DNA of 5,933 nt from contig UQDO01000059.1 in assembly GCA_900539855.1 (NCBI GenBank), positions 1 through 5,933 on the forward strand. Reading direction: 5' to 3'. A program made the translations under genes and the position numbers. The notes under the pieces were generated by a model. The model ran no database searches, was not told the DNA's origin, and saw only the letters and a program-made list of their open reading frames with translations. The stretch comes from an uncultured Oscillospiraceae bacterium. Lineage in GTDB: Bacteria > Bacillota > Clostridia > Oscillospirales > Acutalibacteraceae. Shown here one piece after another: positions 1-5,704 of the stretch (positions are counted from its first letter, which is position 1; the number at the start of each line of letters is the position of its first letter).

Positions 1-1250
1 GCAACCGTAAAATAACAGCAAAACGCGCCGGAAAAACAACAATAACTGTCACAACGGATGACGGCAACTTCGTAGCGAGCTGTGAAGTGACGGTTGATCA
101 GGTACTGGAATATCCGGATACGCTTATAGACGATTCTGAAACAAAGAAAAGAATTATTCGATTAAAAACCCTAATAGACGAAAATCAACGCGCATTTTTA
201 GACGGAAAGATTTCTGAGTGTACTAAAAATACAATACATAAACAATTAAGTACAGAATGCGATGTGGCTCGTGCCGATTATATTGTGGTTGGCAGTAATC
301 CAACATCTGATTATGCTTATGAGATTCTTGGCGGCGATCAATCGGCAAGAATACCCTTTTCGTTTTCAACTAACCTTACACTGAATTCAAAAGGTTTGGC
401 AGTTATTGTGGTTCAGCGTGCACTTGAAATCTTGGGATATTATGAGCCGAAAGATCAAGAAAACTATGGAGTATTTGATACTAATACATATGATGCGGCA
501 TGTTTATATCCAGCACTAATGTCATTTGATAAAAGCATAAACCAATATGTTTTTGATAATGCCTCGTTCAATGTTATTTTTCGGGAAAATACTGCGGATT
601 TAAGAAAGTTCTCATCATTTACGGAATTGAATAAACTAAGAACAGTACATGATATCGTTGCTAAATGGAGTGCCGGAAAAGTTGGCGGTACATATAGAAT
701 GTACAATAATAAAATTATTAACGGTAATTTGTCAAATAATTATTACGGCTATGCTGATGTGCTAAAGATGATGAGTTCATGTACTTATCTTTGGGAAGTT
801 AAGCCTGACAAGGAGCGTTATTATAAAGTTGGGGGCATTGGAGAACGGCAAGTGAACCGCTACTTAGGGGCAGCAGAAAAATACGACCAAAATTTTCCGA
901 AGCCGCTCGTCATCGGTTATAATATAGGTGAGTTTACAATACCTTATATCTCAAATAAATATATAAATGTAAGAAATTTTAATAATCCTGCTACGAGTAA
1001 AGATGTAAGAAATTGCCTTATACTTTATAAAATCGATGATTCTGCAGAACATCTCATTGAGGCAAAGCCGGTATTTGTTGAAAAGCCTTCGGAGAGCTAT
1101 AACTATGATTATAGTTATAGTTTTGACACTTTGTCGTGGGGAGTAGTGACAGTTGTTGGAATGGCTATAGTTCTCGGTGCTGCTTGTGTTATACTCTCAG
1201 GACCGACTGGCGGAACTTCTCTTATACCTCTTACACTCCTTCTTGCATAA
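1..1250 (+). CDS. 3' part of a Big_2 surface protein with PG-binding-like and PD-(D/E)XK-like C-terminal regions
   Basis: The gene is partial at its 5' end. The frame with codons starting at base 3 is open from the window edge, and its first residues (ITAKRAGKTTITVTT, then ASCEVTV) are the closing strands of a bacterial Ig-like Big_2 domain. The GTG at 87 lies inside that domain and is not the start. Bases about 378-521 encode a segment like PG_binding_1 (VVQRALEILGYY, then YGVFDTNTYDAA). Bases about 750-881 encode YADVL, then WEVKP, then GERQVNRYL. The spacing D-x12-E-x-K followed by a Q-x-x-x-Y helix is typical of PD-(D/E)XK nuclease folds found at the C-termini of Rhs and other polymorphic toxins. 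A Tyr-rich linker (about 1098-1125) leads to a Gly-rich hydrophobic tail (about 1134-1247) that could span or insert into a membrane. The Big_2 and PG-binding-like parts imply export and cell-wall association. The toxin role is inferred. An unrelated enzyme or a structural surface protein remains possible. Confidence 0.8.
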   Translation, partial: NRKITAKRAGKTTITVTTDDGNFVASCEVTVDQVLEYPDTLIDDSETKKRIIRLKTLIDENQRAFLDGKISECTKNTIHKQLSTECDVARADYIVVGSNPTSDYAYEILGGDQSARIPFSFSTNLTLNSKGLAVIVVQRALEILGYYEPKDQENYGVFDTNTYDAACLYPALMSFDKSINQYVFDNASFNVIFRENTADLRKFSSFTELNKLRTVHDIVAKWSAGKVGGTYRMYNNKIINGNLSNNYYGYADVLKMMSSCTYLWEVKPDKERYYKVGGIGERQVNRYLGAAEKYDQNFPKPLVIGYNIGEFTIPYISNKYINVRNFNNPATSKDVRNCLILYKIDDSAEHLIEAKPVFVEKPSESYNYDYSYSFDTLSWGVVTVVGMAIVLGAACVILSGPTGGTSLIPLTLLLA

Positions 1251-1274
1251 TAATATTAAAATCAGGTGTTTCTT

Positions 1275-2447
1275 ATGCGTATTTTTGAGGTCATTACGTA
1301 TAACCTTAAAGAGATCAGGTTCAAAGACACAAAGGATTATTTTGACAACCTGTTTAAGACATTGAATTTTAGTTATGAAGACATAATGGTTCATTTTTCC
1401 GGAGATTCTGCCGGCGACATCTGCAAAAAGGTTGTCCGCATAGCCCCAGCTTTATCTGAGTATATCCAACATATTGGTGAGTCCGAAGCTTTTTTCGGAA
1501 GTCCGCCTGACTACTGCTTTTCGAGCATCAAGCGCAATAAAGACCATATTGAAAAGTATATTAAAAAAGACCATGTGAGCGATTTCGACAAGCTTCTAAA
1601 GAAAATACCATTCACTGTAAATTTCGCTTTTATGGGTGTTGTGCTGGATAATATTAATTGGTATGGTAATGAAACTCAGGATCCTGTTTTCTATTCTGAA
1701 TCTGACAATATACTTTATTATTCTCATACATTCGAATCATACTTCAGCAATAGTGTTCGTTTTAAAAAGGAATTTGATTTCGGCAATAAATTTAATCTCG
1801 TAAATGTTGTTATAGAACGGAAAATAGAAAACGGACTGCTGAAAGACTATCCGGATAATTTTAAAATGTTCCTTGAAAAACTTGGAACGCCAAAGGATTC
1901 AAGGCTTAAATGTGTCTTTCCCGATTCGGAAAAAAGCAGGTTATCCGAATGCTCGAGGGCCATGAATGAATTTATTGCACCAAAGAGAAAGAACGAAAAG
2001 AAAACATTCGATAATGAATTGCCGCAGAATGAAGAAGGCTATTTTTCAGACAGTGTTACAGCTGTATCGGGATATTCTCCAAAAGCAATATTCAATAAAT
2101 ACGCGAAAAAAAGCGGATATAAATATTTGACATATAAATACGGCGGCTACTTTTTTGAATCGGTAAACTGCAATAACCATATGTTTTTAGTTGAAATAAT
2201 CAATTACCCATTCTCCTTATTCTTCAGCGCAACAATTTATATGAAAGGTTATAATTTCCGGCATATTGTATATGGCACCGAACAGGTCACATTGGAAGAT
2301 GCTGCGCTTGCCGAAATATTTGCGAAAAGAGTATTTGAAATATCAAAGCAGGCGGAAGAATGCTATGGAGAAAAGGCGCTATCACTATATGGAAAGACTC
2401 CGGGGTGGTATATTGATGAGCACAGTAAAAAAGGTGATATGATTTGA
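1275..2447 (+). CDS. Hypothetical protein, 390 aa, two-part, unknown family
   Basis: I do not recognise this protein. It starts 24 bp after the preceding stop codon and is probably co-transcribed. ATG 1275 is preferred over GTG 1266 because the only Shine-Dalgarno-like element (CAGGTG, about 1263-1268) sits at proper distance from the ATG and overlaps the GTG. There is no signal peptide or clear membrane helix, so it is probably cytoplasmic. It appears to have two domains: residues about 1-230, rich in Phe, Tyr, Asp and Lys, and about 260-380, joined by a charged linker (about 235-256) with Lys/Arg then Glu/Asn. The C-terminal part has a beta-rich aromatic stretch (YKYLTYKYGGYFFESV), a hydrophobic strand pair (about 303-322) and an acidic helix (EDAALAEIFAKRVFEISKQA). 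Position behind a possible nuclease-toxin gene makes immunity or accessory function a candidate, but 390 residues is long for an immunity protein. Base composition matches the upstream gene and differs from the metabolic genes to the right. Confidence 0.8.
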   Translation: MRIFEVITYNLKEIRFKDTKDYFDNLFKTLNFSYEDIMVHFSGDSAGDICKKVVRIAPALSEYIQHIGESEAFFGSPPDYCFSSIKRNKDHIEKYIKKDHVSDFDKLLKKIPFTVNFAFMGVVLDNINWYGNETQDPVFYSESDNILYYSHTFESYFSNSVRFKKEFDFGNKFNLVNVVIERKIENGLLKDYPDNFKMFLEKLGTPKDSRLKCVFPDSEKSRLSECSRAMNEFIAPKRKNEKKTFDNELPQNEEGYFSDSVTAVSGYSPKAIFNKYAKKSGYKYLTYKYGGYFFESVNCNNHMFLVEIINYPFSLFFSATIYMKGYNFRHIVYGTEQVTLEDAALAEIFAKRVFEISKQAEECYGEKALSLYGKTPGWYIDEHSKKGDMI

Positions 2448-2464
2448 TTTTAAAGGAGGTTGCC

Positions 2465-2791
2465 ATGCGTAAATTTGCAGTGATATATATATCATTGATT
2501 ATAATTATTGTACTGTCAGTGGTTTTTATCGTCAAGCACGGAAAGTACAACGAAAAATGGATCCTCGGAAAAACGAAAGAACAGGTCGTCGAAAGATACG
2601 GTGATTTCATTCGATATGTGCCAATGAGAAGTACCGACGGACAAATACAATACTATATCGCCAGCTACACGCTCAAACCGAGGAAGGTGGGCTTTCTCGG
2701 AACATATAATGGTGTGCTTTTTAGTATTAAATTTGATAAAGATGGGATTGCCTTTGAATGCTATAAAGAGTTGGATGGTGAGGGAGGATAA
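2465..2791 (+). CDS. Small membrane-anchored protein, 108 aa, BamE/SmpA-like motif
   Basis: The start is ATG 2465, set by a near-perfect Shine-Dalgarno AAAGGAGG (2452-2459) five bases upstream. A TTG at 2444 overlapping the previous stop is in frame but has no such site. The gene begins 17 bp after the upstream stop and is probably in the same operon. One hydrophobic helix (residues about 4-24) follows a short basic N-terminus (MRK) and has no lipobox Cys, so this is a signal anchor with the rest likely outside the cell. WILGKTKEQVVERYGDF (about 32-48) resembles the opening of BamE/SmpA-like and BLIP-like small alpha/beta folds, where a short helix of this type precedes a beta sheet. A beta-rich remainder (YYIASYTL, GVLFSIKF, GIAFECY) fits. 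The exact function is unknown. Many such proteins are encoded near surface or toxin loci in Clostridia. A partner or immunity role for the upstream genes is only suggested by position. Confidence 0.75.
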   Translation: MRKFAVIYISLIIIIVLSVVFIVKHGKYNEKWILGKTKEQVVERYGDFIRYVPMRSTDGQIQYYIASYTLKPRKVGFLGTYNGVLFSIKFDKDGIAFECYKELDGEGG

Positions 2792-2900
2792 TTCGACAGA
2801 TATCATAGGATGGTCTAATGCATCTTATTGCATAACAATTTATTATATAACACAAAAAGGGACTGCAAATGCAGCCCCTTTCTTTATCTGAATGTTGAGT
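2792..2900. other. Convergent intergenic region
   Basis: This short A+T-rich stretch separates the + strand unknown genes from the - strand uraA. Apart from the hairpin listed separately I see no gene, promoter or repeat here. Confidence 0.6.
2856..2881. terminator. Bidirectional intrinsic terminator
   Basis: AAAGGG-A-CTGCA and TGCAG-C-CCCTTT form a 12-position stem with one A:C mismatch around a two-base AA centre (four unpaired bases in practice). On the + strand it is followed by TCTTT. On the - strand it is followed by a better T-run (CCCTTTTTGTG). It lies between two converging genes and can end both the left unknown operon and the pyrR-uraA transcript. It looks stronger for the - strand. 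Confidence 0.8.
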
Positions 2901-4280
2901 TTATGCTTCGGTATTTTCCTCTGCTTCGATCTCTTTGGTTTCGTCAGCGCTCTTGCCCTTTGAAAGGATCACGTTGGTGATGATTCCGAGGATAAGTGCA
3001 CAGGCAATTGCGGTGATGGTTACCTTGCCGAACGATACGGTAAGTCCGCCGATGCCGCAGATGAGGATGACTGCTACTACAAAGAGGTTCTTATTGTCTC
3101 CGAGGTCGACATCCTGTATCATCTTAAGACCGGATACCGCTATGAAACCGTAGAGCGTTATGCAAACGCCGCCCATCACGCAGTTCGGAATGCTTGAGAG
3201 GAAGGTTACGAACGGTCCGAAGAAGGATATCACCATGCACATTATAGCAGTTGCGATGATGGTCACTACGGAAGCGTTTCCGGTTATAGCAACACAGCCG
3301 ACCGATTCGCCGTAGGTGGTGTTGGGGCAGCCGCCGAAGAATGAGCCTGCGATAGAGCCGACACCGTCTCCGAGAAGTGTTCTTGAAAGACCCGGATCCT
3401 CAAGCAGGTCATGCTCGATGACAGATGAGAGGTTTTTGTGGTCGGCGATGTGCTCGGCAAAGACAACGAATGCAACCGGGATGTATGCCACGGCTACCGT
3501 TGCTATATAGTTGCCGTCTATCTCTTTGACACCCTTTATTGCCTCAAGGAAGGTGAAGTCGGGGATAGAGAAGATGTTCATATTCTTGAATACTTCAAAG
3601 TTGATTATCTGAAGCGCCTGATTGTCGGTCATAATTCCGATCACTGTGAATATTGCTGCCGCAACATATCCTGCAAGTATTCCTATGATGAAGGGGATAA
3701 GCTTAGCCATTTTCTTACCGTAGACCGAGCAGATGGTCACAACAAGCAGGGTGACCAGTCCGCAAAGGATGCAGACAAGAGGATTTGCAAGGGAGTTGCT
3801 GTCAGCGTCAAGAACCTTTCCTTTTGAAAGATCGCTGACTGCATTTGCTGCAAGCGACAGACCGATGATGGAAACTGTCGGTCCGATAACGACCGCAGGC
3901 ATAAGCTTGTTGATCCACTTGACGCCTACGAGCTTTACGATTATTGCGATGACTACATATACAAGTCCCGCAAATGCCGCACCGATTATAAGACCGGCGT
4001 GTCCTGCCTGTGCTGAAACTGCACCTGCGAATGCTGCAAACATAGATCCTATAAATGCGAATGACGAACCGAGGAACACCGGACTTCTGAACCTTGTAAA
4101 GAGCAGATAAACGATGGTTCCGACACCTGCACCGAACAGGGCTGCCGACTGTGACATTCCGTTTCCGATGATCGTCGGAACTGCGATGGTTGCCGCAAGG
4201 ATCGCGAGCAGCTGCTGGAACGCAAACACGATCACCTTGCCGAAACTTGGCCTGTCATTGACTCTGTAGGTTAGTTTCAT
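2901..4280 (-). CDS. uraA: Uracil permease, NCS2 family (UraA/PyrP)
   Basis: This 459-residue membrane protein imports uracil with a proton, as UraA and PyrP of the NCS2 (nucleobase-ascorbate) family do. It begins MKLTYRVNDRPSFGKVIVFAFQ and has the family order of about 14 hydrophobic segments. Key motifs are the Q-x-x-L-A-x-x-A-A-T-I-x-V-P start, FAEHIADHKN with Glu about 276, and GGCPNTTYGESVG with Glu about 325. These two glutamates correspond to Glu241 and Glu290, which bind uracil in E. coli UraA. The tail is short and acidic. ATG 4280 is chosen over the in-frame GTG at 4307 because GGAGG (4288-4292) lies seven bases upstream of the ATG and inside the longer reading. The gene follows pyrR by 70 bp on the same strand, which supports uracil over xanthine as substrate. 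A hairpin next to its Shine-Dalgarno may add translational control. Confidence 0.93.
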   Translation of the reverse strand: MKLTYRVNDRPSFGKVIVFAFQQLLAILAATIAVPTIIGNGMSQSAALFGAGVGTIVYLLFTRFRSPVFLGSSFAFIGSMFAAFAGAVSAQAGHAGLIIGAAFAGLVYVVIAIIVKLVGVKWINKLMPAVVIGPTVSIIGLSLAANAVSDLSKGKVLDADSNSLANPLVCILCGLVTLLVVTICSVYGKKMAKLIPFIIGILAGYVAAAIFTVIGIMTDNQALQIINFEVFKNMNIFSIPDFTFLEAIKGVKEIDGNYIATVAVAYIPVAFVVFAEHIADHKNLSSVIEHDLLEDPGLSRTLLGDGVGSIAGSFFGGCPNTTYGESVGCVAITGNASVVTIIATAIMCMVISFFGPFVTFLSSIPNCVMGGVCITLYGFIAVSGLKMIQDVDLGDNKNLFVVAVILICGIGGLTVSFGKVTITAIACALILGIITNVILSKGKSADETKEIEAEENTEA

Positions 4281-4297
4281 ACTTTTTCCTCCATATC

Positions 4298-4315
4298 TTG
4301 CACACACAGGTGCAA
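4298..4315 (-). promoter_or_regulatory. Hairpin next to uraA Shine-Dalgarno, PyrR-loop-like
   Basis: On the - strand TTGCAC and GTGCAA form a perfect 6-bp stem around the hexaloop CUGUGU. It ends five bases before the uraA GGAGG. The PyrR-binding loop is known as ARUC, hexaloop CNGNGA, GGYU. Here the loop matches five of six positions and the C-G closing pair is kept, but the U-G pair next to it is A-U. An ATAT/ATAT pair can form below a 5' internal loop. A PyrR site that controls translation is plausible (PyrR is known to act this way in mycobacteria), but a chance hairpin cannot be excluded. Confidence 0.4.
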
Positions 4316-4332
4316 ATTAATATAAATTTATT

Positions 4333-4352
4333 AAACGGGTAATACCCGGTTT
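4333..4352 (-). other. Hairpin at the pyrR stop codon
   Basis: AAAC-C-GGGTA and TACCC-GTTT pair with one bulged C and a one-base centre, overlapping the end of the pyrR stop codon. What follows on the - strand is AATAAATTTATATT, A+T-rich without a proper U-tract. It is therefore at most a weak terminator, or an mRNA-stability element that lowers uraA expression relative to pyrR. Confidence 0.4.
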
Positions 4353-4887
4353 AACCGAAAAGCTCTACCGATGTTTTGTCCTCGTACGGCGGCAGTTTTA
4401 CGCATATGCGCTCGCTTTTTGAGGTCGGCATATTTTTGCCTACATAATCAGCTCTGATAGGAAATTCGCGGTGACCGCGGTCTATAAGCACTGCAAGCTG
4501 CACCGTGGCAGGACGCCCTTTTGCTATCAGCGCATCTATCGCGGCTCTTGCCGTTCTGCCTGTATAAAGCACGTCGTCCACAAGCACGACATTTTTGTCG
4601 GTGATGTCAAATTCAATGTCGGTCGCGTTGACTACGGGGTCGCTTGTCATTTTGGAAAGATCGTCGCGGTAGAAGGTGATGTCAAGCTTTCCGCAGTCTA
4701 TCTTTTCGCCCTCGATCTTTTCAATGTTTGCGGTTATCATTTCGGCTATCGGCACACCGCGGCGGCAGATGCCGACCAGACAGAGCGAGTCGCATCCGCG
4801 GTTTCTTTCGATTATTTCGTAAGAGATCCTTTTTACCGCGCGCATGACCGCATTTTCATCCATTATAAGAGATTTGTACTTCAGCAT
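4351..4887 (-). CDS. pyrR: PyrR, pyrimidine attenuation regulator / uracil phosphoribosyltransferase
   Basis: PyrR binds pyr mRNA leaders when UMP or UTP is high and causes premature termination. Most members also convert uracil and PRPP to UMP and pyrophosphate. The 178 residues match the family's usual length of about 180. Visible signatures are VGICRRGVPIA (about 38-48), LDITFYRDDL (about 68-77), the PRPP-binding loop VVLVDDVLYTGRTARAA (about 100-116) and LIDRGHREFPIRADYVGKNMPTS (about 134-156), which is highly characteristic of PyrR rather than Upp-type enzymes. Start ATG 4887 has the Shine-Dalgarno TGAGGTG (4894-4900) at good distance. The in-frame GTG at 4896 overlaps that site and is rejected. 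The gene is first in an apparent pyrR-uraA operon, with its own promoter and an attenuator in its leader, so it should be autoregulated. Confidence 0.96.
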   Translation of the reverse strand: MLKYKSLIMDENAVMRAVKRISYEIIERNRGCDSLCLVGICRRGVPIAEMITANIEKIEGEKIDCGKLDITFYRDDLSKMTSDPVVNATDIEFDITDKNVVLVDDVLYTGRTARAAIDALIAKGRPATVQLAVLIDRGHREFPIRADYVGKNMPTSKSERICVKLPPYEDKTSVELFG

Positions 4888-4899
4888 AAAGATCACCTC

Positions 4900-4934
4900 A
4901 AAAAAAGAGATCCTGCCGTATGCGGCAAGATCTC
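4900..4934 (-). terminator. Intrinsic terminator of the pyrR attenuator
   Basis: On the - strand GAGATCTTGCCG and CGGCAGGATCTC pair over 12 positions (one U-G wobble) around the loop CATA, followed directly by seven T. It lies 12 bases before the pyrR ATG, so it stops transcription before the gene rather than ending an upstream gene. Its 5' arm is also the 3' arm of the antiterminator. Confidence 0.92.
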
Positions 4935-4984
4935 ATGATCGCACAAAAAGCAGCGCACATAATGCGCTTTATCATCAAACCTTG
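4926..4984 (-). promoter_or_regulatory. Antiterminator of the pyrR leader
   Basis: CAAGGTTTGATGAT (4971-4984 on the - strand) can pair with ATCATGAGATCTTG (4926-4939) at 13 of 14 positions (two wobbles, one G:G mismatch). This takes up most of the terminator 5' arm (GAGATCTTG). The enclosed segment holds a perfect 6-bp hairpin, AGCGCA-TTATG-TGCGCT (4952-4968), which would stack inside. The antiterminator should form when PyrR is not bound, allowing read-through into pyrR and uraA. Confidence 0.8.
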
Positions 4985-5015
4985 TCGGCATCACGGTACC
5001 GCTCTTAAAGAATTG
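4976..5015 (-). promoter_or_regulatory. PyrR-binding loop (anti-antiterminator)
   Basis: On the - strand CGGTA (4997-5001) and TGCCG (4986-4990) form a 5-bp upper stem around the hexaloop CCGUGA (4991-4996), an exact match to the known PyrR loop CNGNGA. The conserved U-G wobble and R-Y pair of the consensus are present, and the closing pair is A-U instead of C-G. Below is a purine-rich 5' internal bulge (AAGAG), as in known PyrR sites, then a lower stem CTTT/AAGG and CAA/TTG. Its 3' side (AAGGTTTG) overlaps the antiterminator 5' arm, so PyrR binding here would release the terminator. Confidence 0.82.
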
Positions 5016-5023
5016 TTTTAATG

Positions 5024-5052
5024 ATGATAACACATAGACTTAGATTTGTAAA
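5024..5052 (-). promoter_or_regulatory. Sigma-A promoter of pyrR-uraA
   Basis: TTTACA (-35, 5047-5052), a 17-bp spacer and TATCAT (-10, 5024-5029) with an extended TG one base upstream of the -10. Transcription should start near 5017, which leaves the full PyrR-binding loop inside the RNA. A perfect TTGACA at 5061-5066 has no -10 at the right distance. It is unlikely to be the working -35 box. Confidence 0.75.
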
Positions 5053-5091
5053 TAGCATTATGTCAACTTGTAAATAAATTTTGTCGAAACC

Positions 5092-5622
5092 TTAAACAGC
5101 TAATCTTTTAATCCTTGCGGGCAGGTCAGCGACCGGCAGGAGAAGCCATAACACGATCGGCTGTAAGCAGAGCTGAACGGCGGTCTGGACAATTCTAAGA
5201 TAAAATCCCTCTACGGTCATACCGTATTCAAGCATAAGCGCAAGACTTGTAAGACCGAGACTGCCTATTATCTGCGTTACGGCAACTGCAATAATGATCC
5301 GCGTTATTCTGTAGCTTTTATGCAGGAACAGACCGAACATTGCACCGGTGAACACCTTGGTGAGCACTATCAGCCACGAAACGCCGCCGAAAAGCATGCC
5401 CTGTATTATATCTGCGAGTACCGCGACAAGCGTCGAGCCGCGCCAGCCGTAAAGGCAGCCGGTGAGCGCCGTTACAATGAACACCGGCGATATTTTGATA
5501 AATGTGCCTACACGGAAGGTGAGACCCATAGGGAATGACAGCGACGAGATAACGGCAAGAGCCGTCATGACGGCGAGCACCGAAATGCGTCTTGTGTAGT
5601 AGTGTCTGTACGATTTTTCCAT
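5092..5622 (-). CDS. folT: ECF transporter S component, folate family (FolT)
   Basis: This is the membrane substrate-binding subunit of an energy-coupling factor transporter. It captures folates outside the cell and works with the shared EcfT and two EcfA ATPases, which are not in this window (typical for group II ECF systems). The 176 residues form about six hydrophobic helices. Family-like parts are RRISVLAVMTALAVI at the N-terminus, FRVGTFIKISPVFIVTAL (about 36-53), LYGWRGSTLVAVLADIIQGMLF (about 57-78) and the last helix after YLRIVQ (Arg about 143), all in the order seen in FolT. ATG 5622 has AAGGAGG (5630-5636) seven bases upstream. The tetrahydrofolate riboswitch in its leader independently identifies the substrate as folate. 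The gene ends 40 bp before the pyrR -35 box, and no terminator is visible between them. Confidence 0.93.
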   Translation of the reverse strand: MEKSYRHYYTRRISVLAVMTALAVISSLSFPMGLTFRVGTFIKISPVFIVTALTGCLYGWRGSTLVAVLADIIQGMLFGGVSWLIVLTKVFTGAMFGLFLHKSYRITRIIIAVAVTQIIGSLGLTSLALMLEYGMTVEGFYLRIVQTAVQLCLQPIVLWLLLPVADLPARIKRLAV

Positions 5623-5628
5623 AATAAA

Positions 5629-5670
5629 ACCTCCTTAAAATTTCATCTGCGCGTGAAATAATAAGGAGGT
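5629..5670 (-). promoter_or_regulatory. folT Shine-Dalgarno-sequestering hairpin
   Basis: On the - strand ACCTCCTTA (5662-5670) is the perfect complement of TAAGGAGGT (5629-5637), which contains the whole folT Shine-Dalgarno. The stem continues, after a 2x2 mismatch, with ATTTCA/TGAAAT (5654-5659 and 5640-5645) around an 8-base loop. This stable hairpin would block ribosome entry. An upstream segment, ATAGTAAGAAG (5693-5703), can instead pair with CTCCTTATTAT (5658-5668) with one wobble and one mismatch, freeing the Shine-Dalgarno. It is the likely expression platform of the riboswitch, acting on translation. Confidence 0.85.
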
Positions 5671-5704
5671 ATGTATCCGTATTCCGGCGTATCTTCTTAC
5701 TATA

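Noticed and set aside
87..89. GTG as a true start of the first gene
   Set aside because: The frame is open to the window edge and the upstream codons complete a Big_2 domain. No Shine-Dalgarno precedes it.
3438..4110. Long + strand open frames across uraA
   Set aside because: They are antisense to a well-conserved permease, lack ribosome binding sites and encode no recognisable protein.
4952..4968. AGCGCA-TTATG-TGCGCT with nearby T5 as a separate terminator in the pyrR leader
   Set aside because: The stem is only 6 bp and the T-run begins two bases later. It fits better as the inner hairpin of the antiterminator.
5061..5066. Perfect TTGACA as the -35 box of pyrR
   Set aside because: At a 17-bp spacing the hexamer is CTAAGT, a poor -10. 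TTTACA at 5047-5052 has an extended -10 at the right distance.
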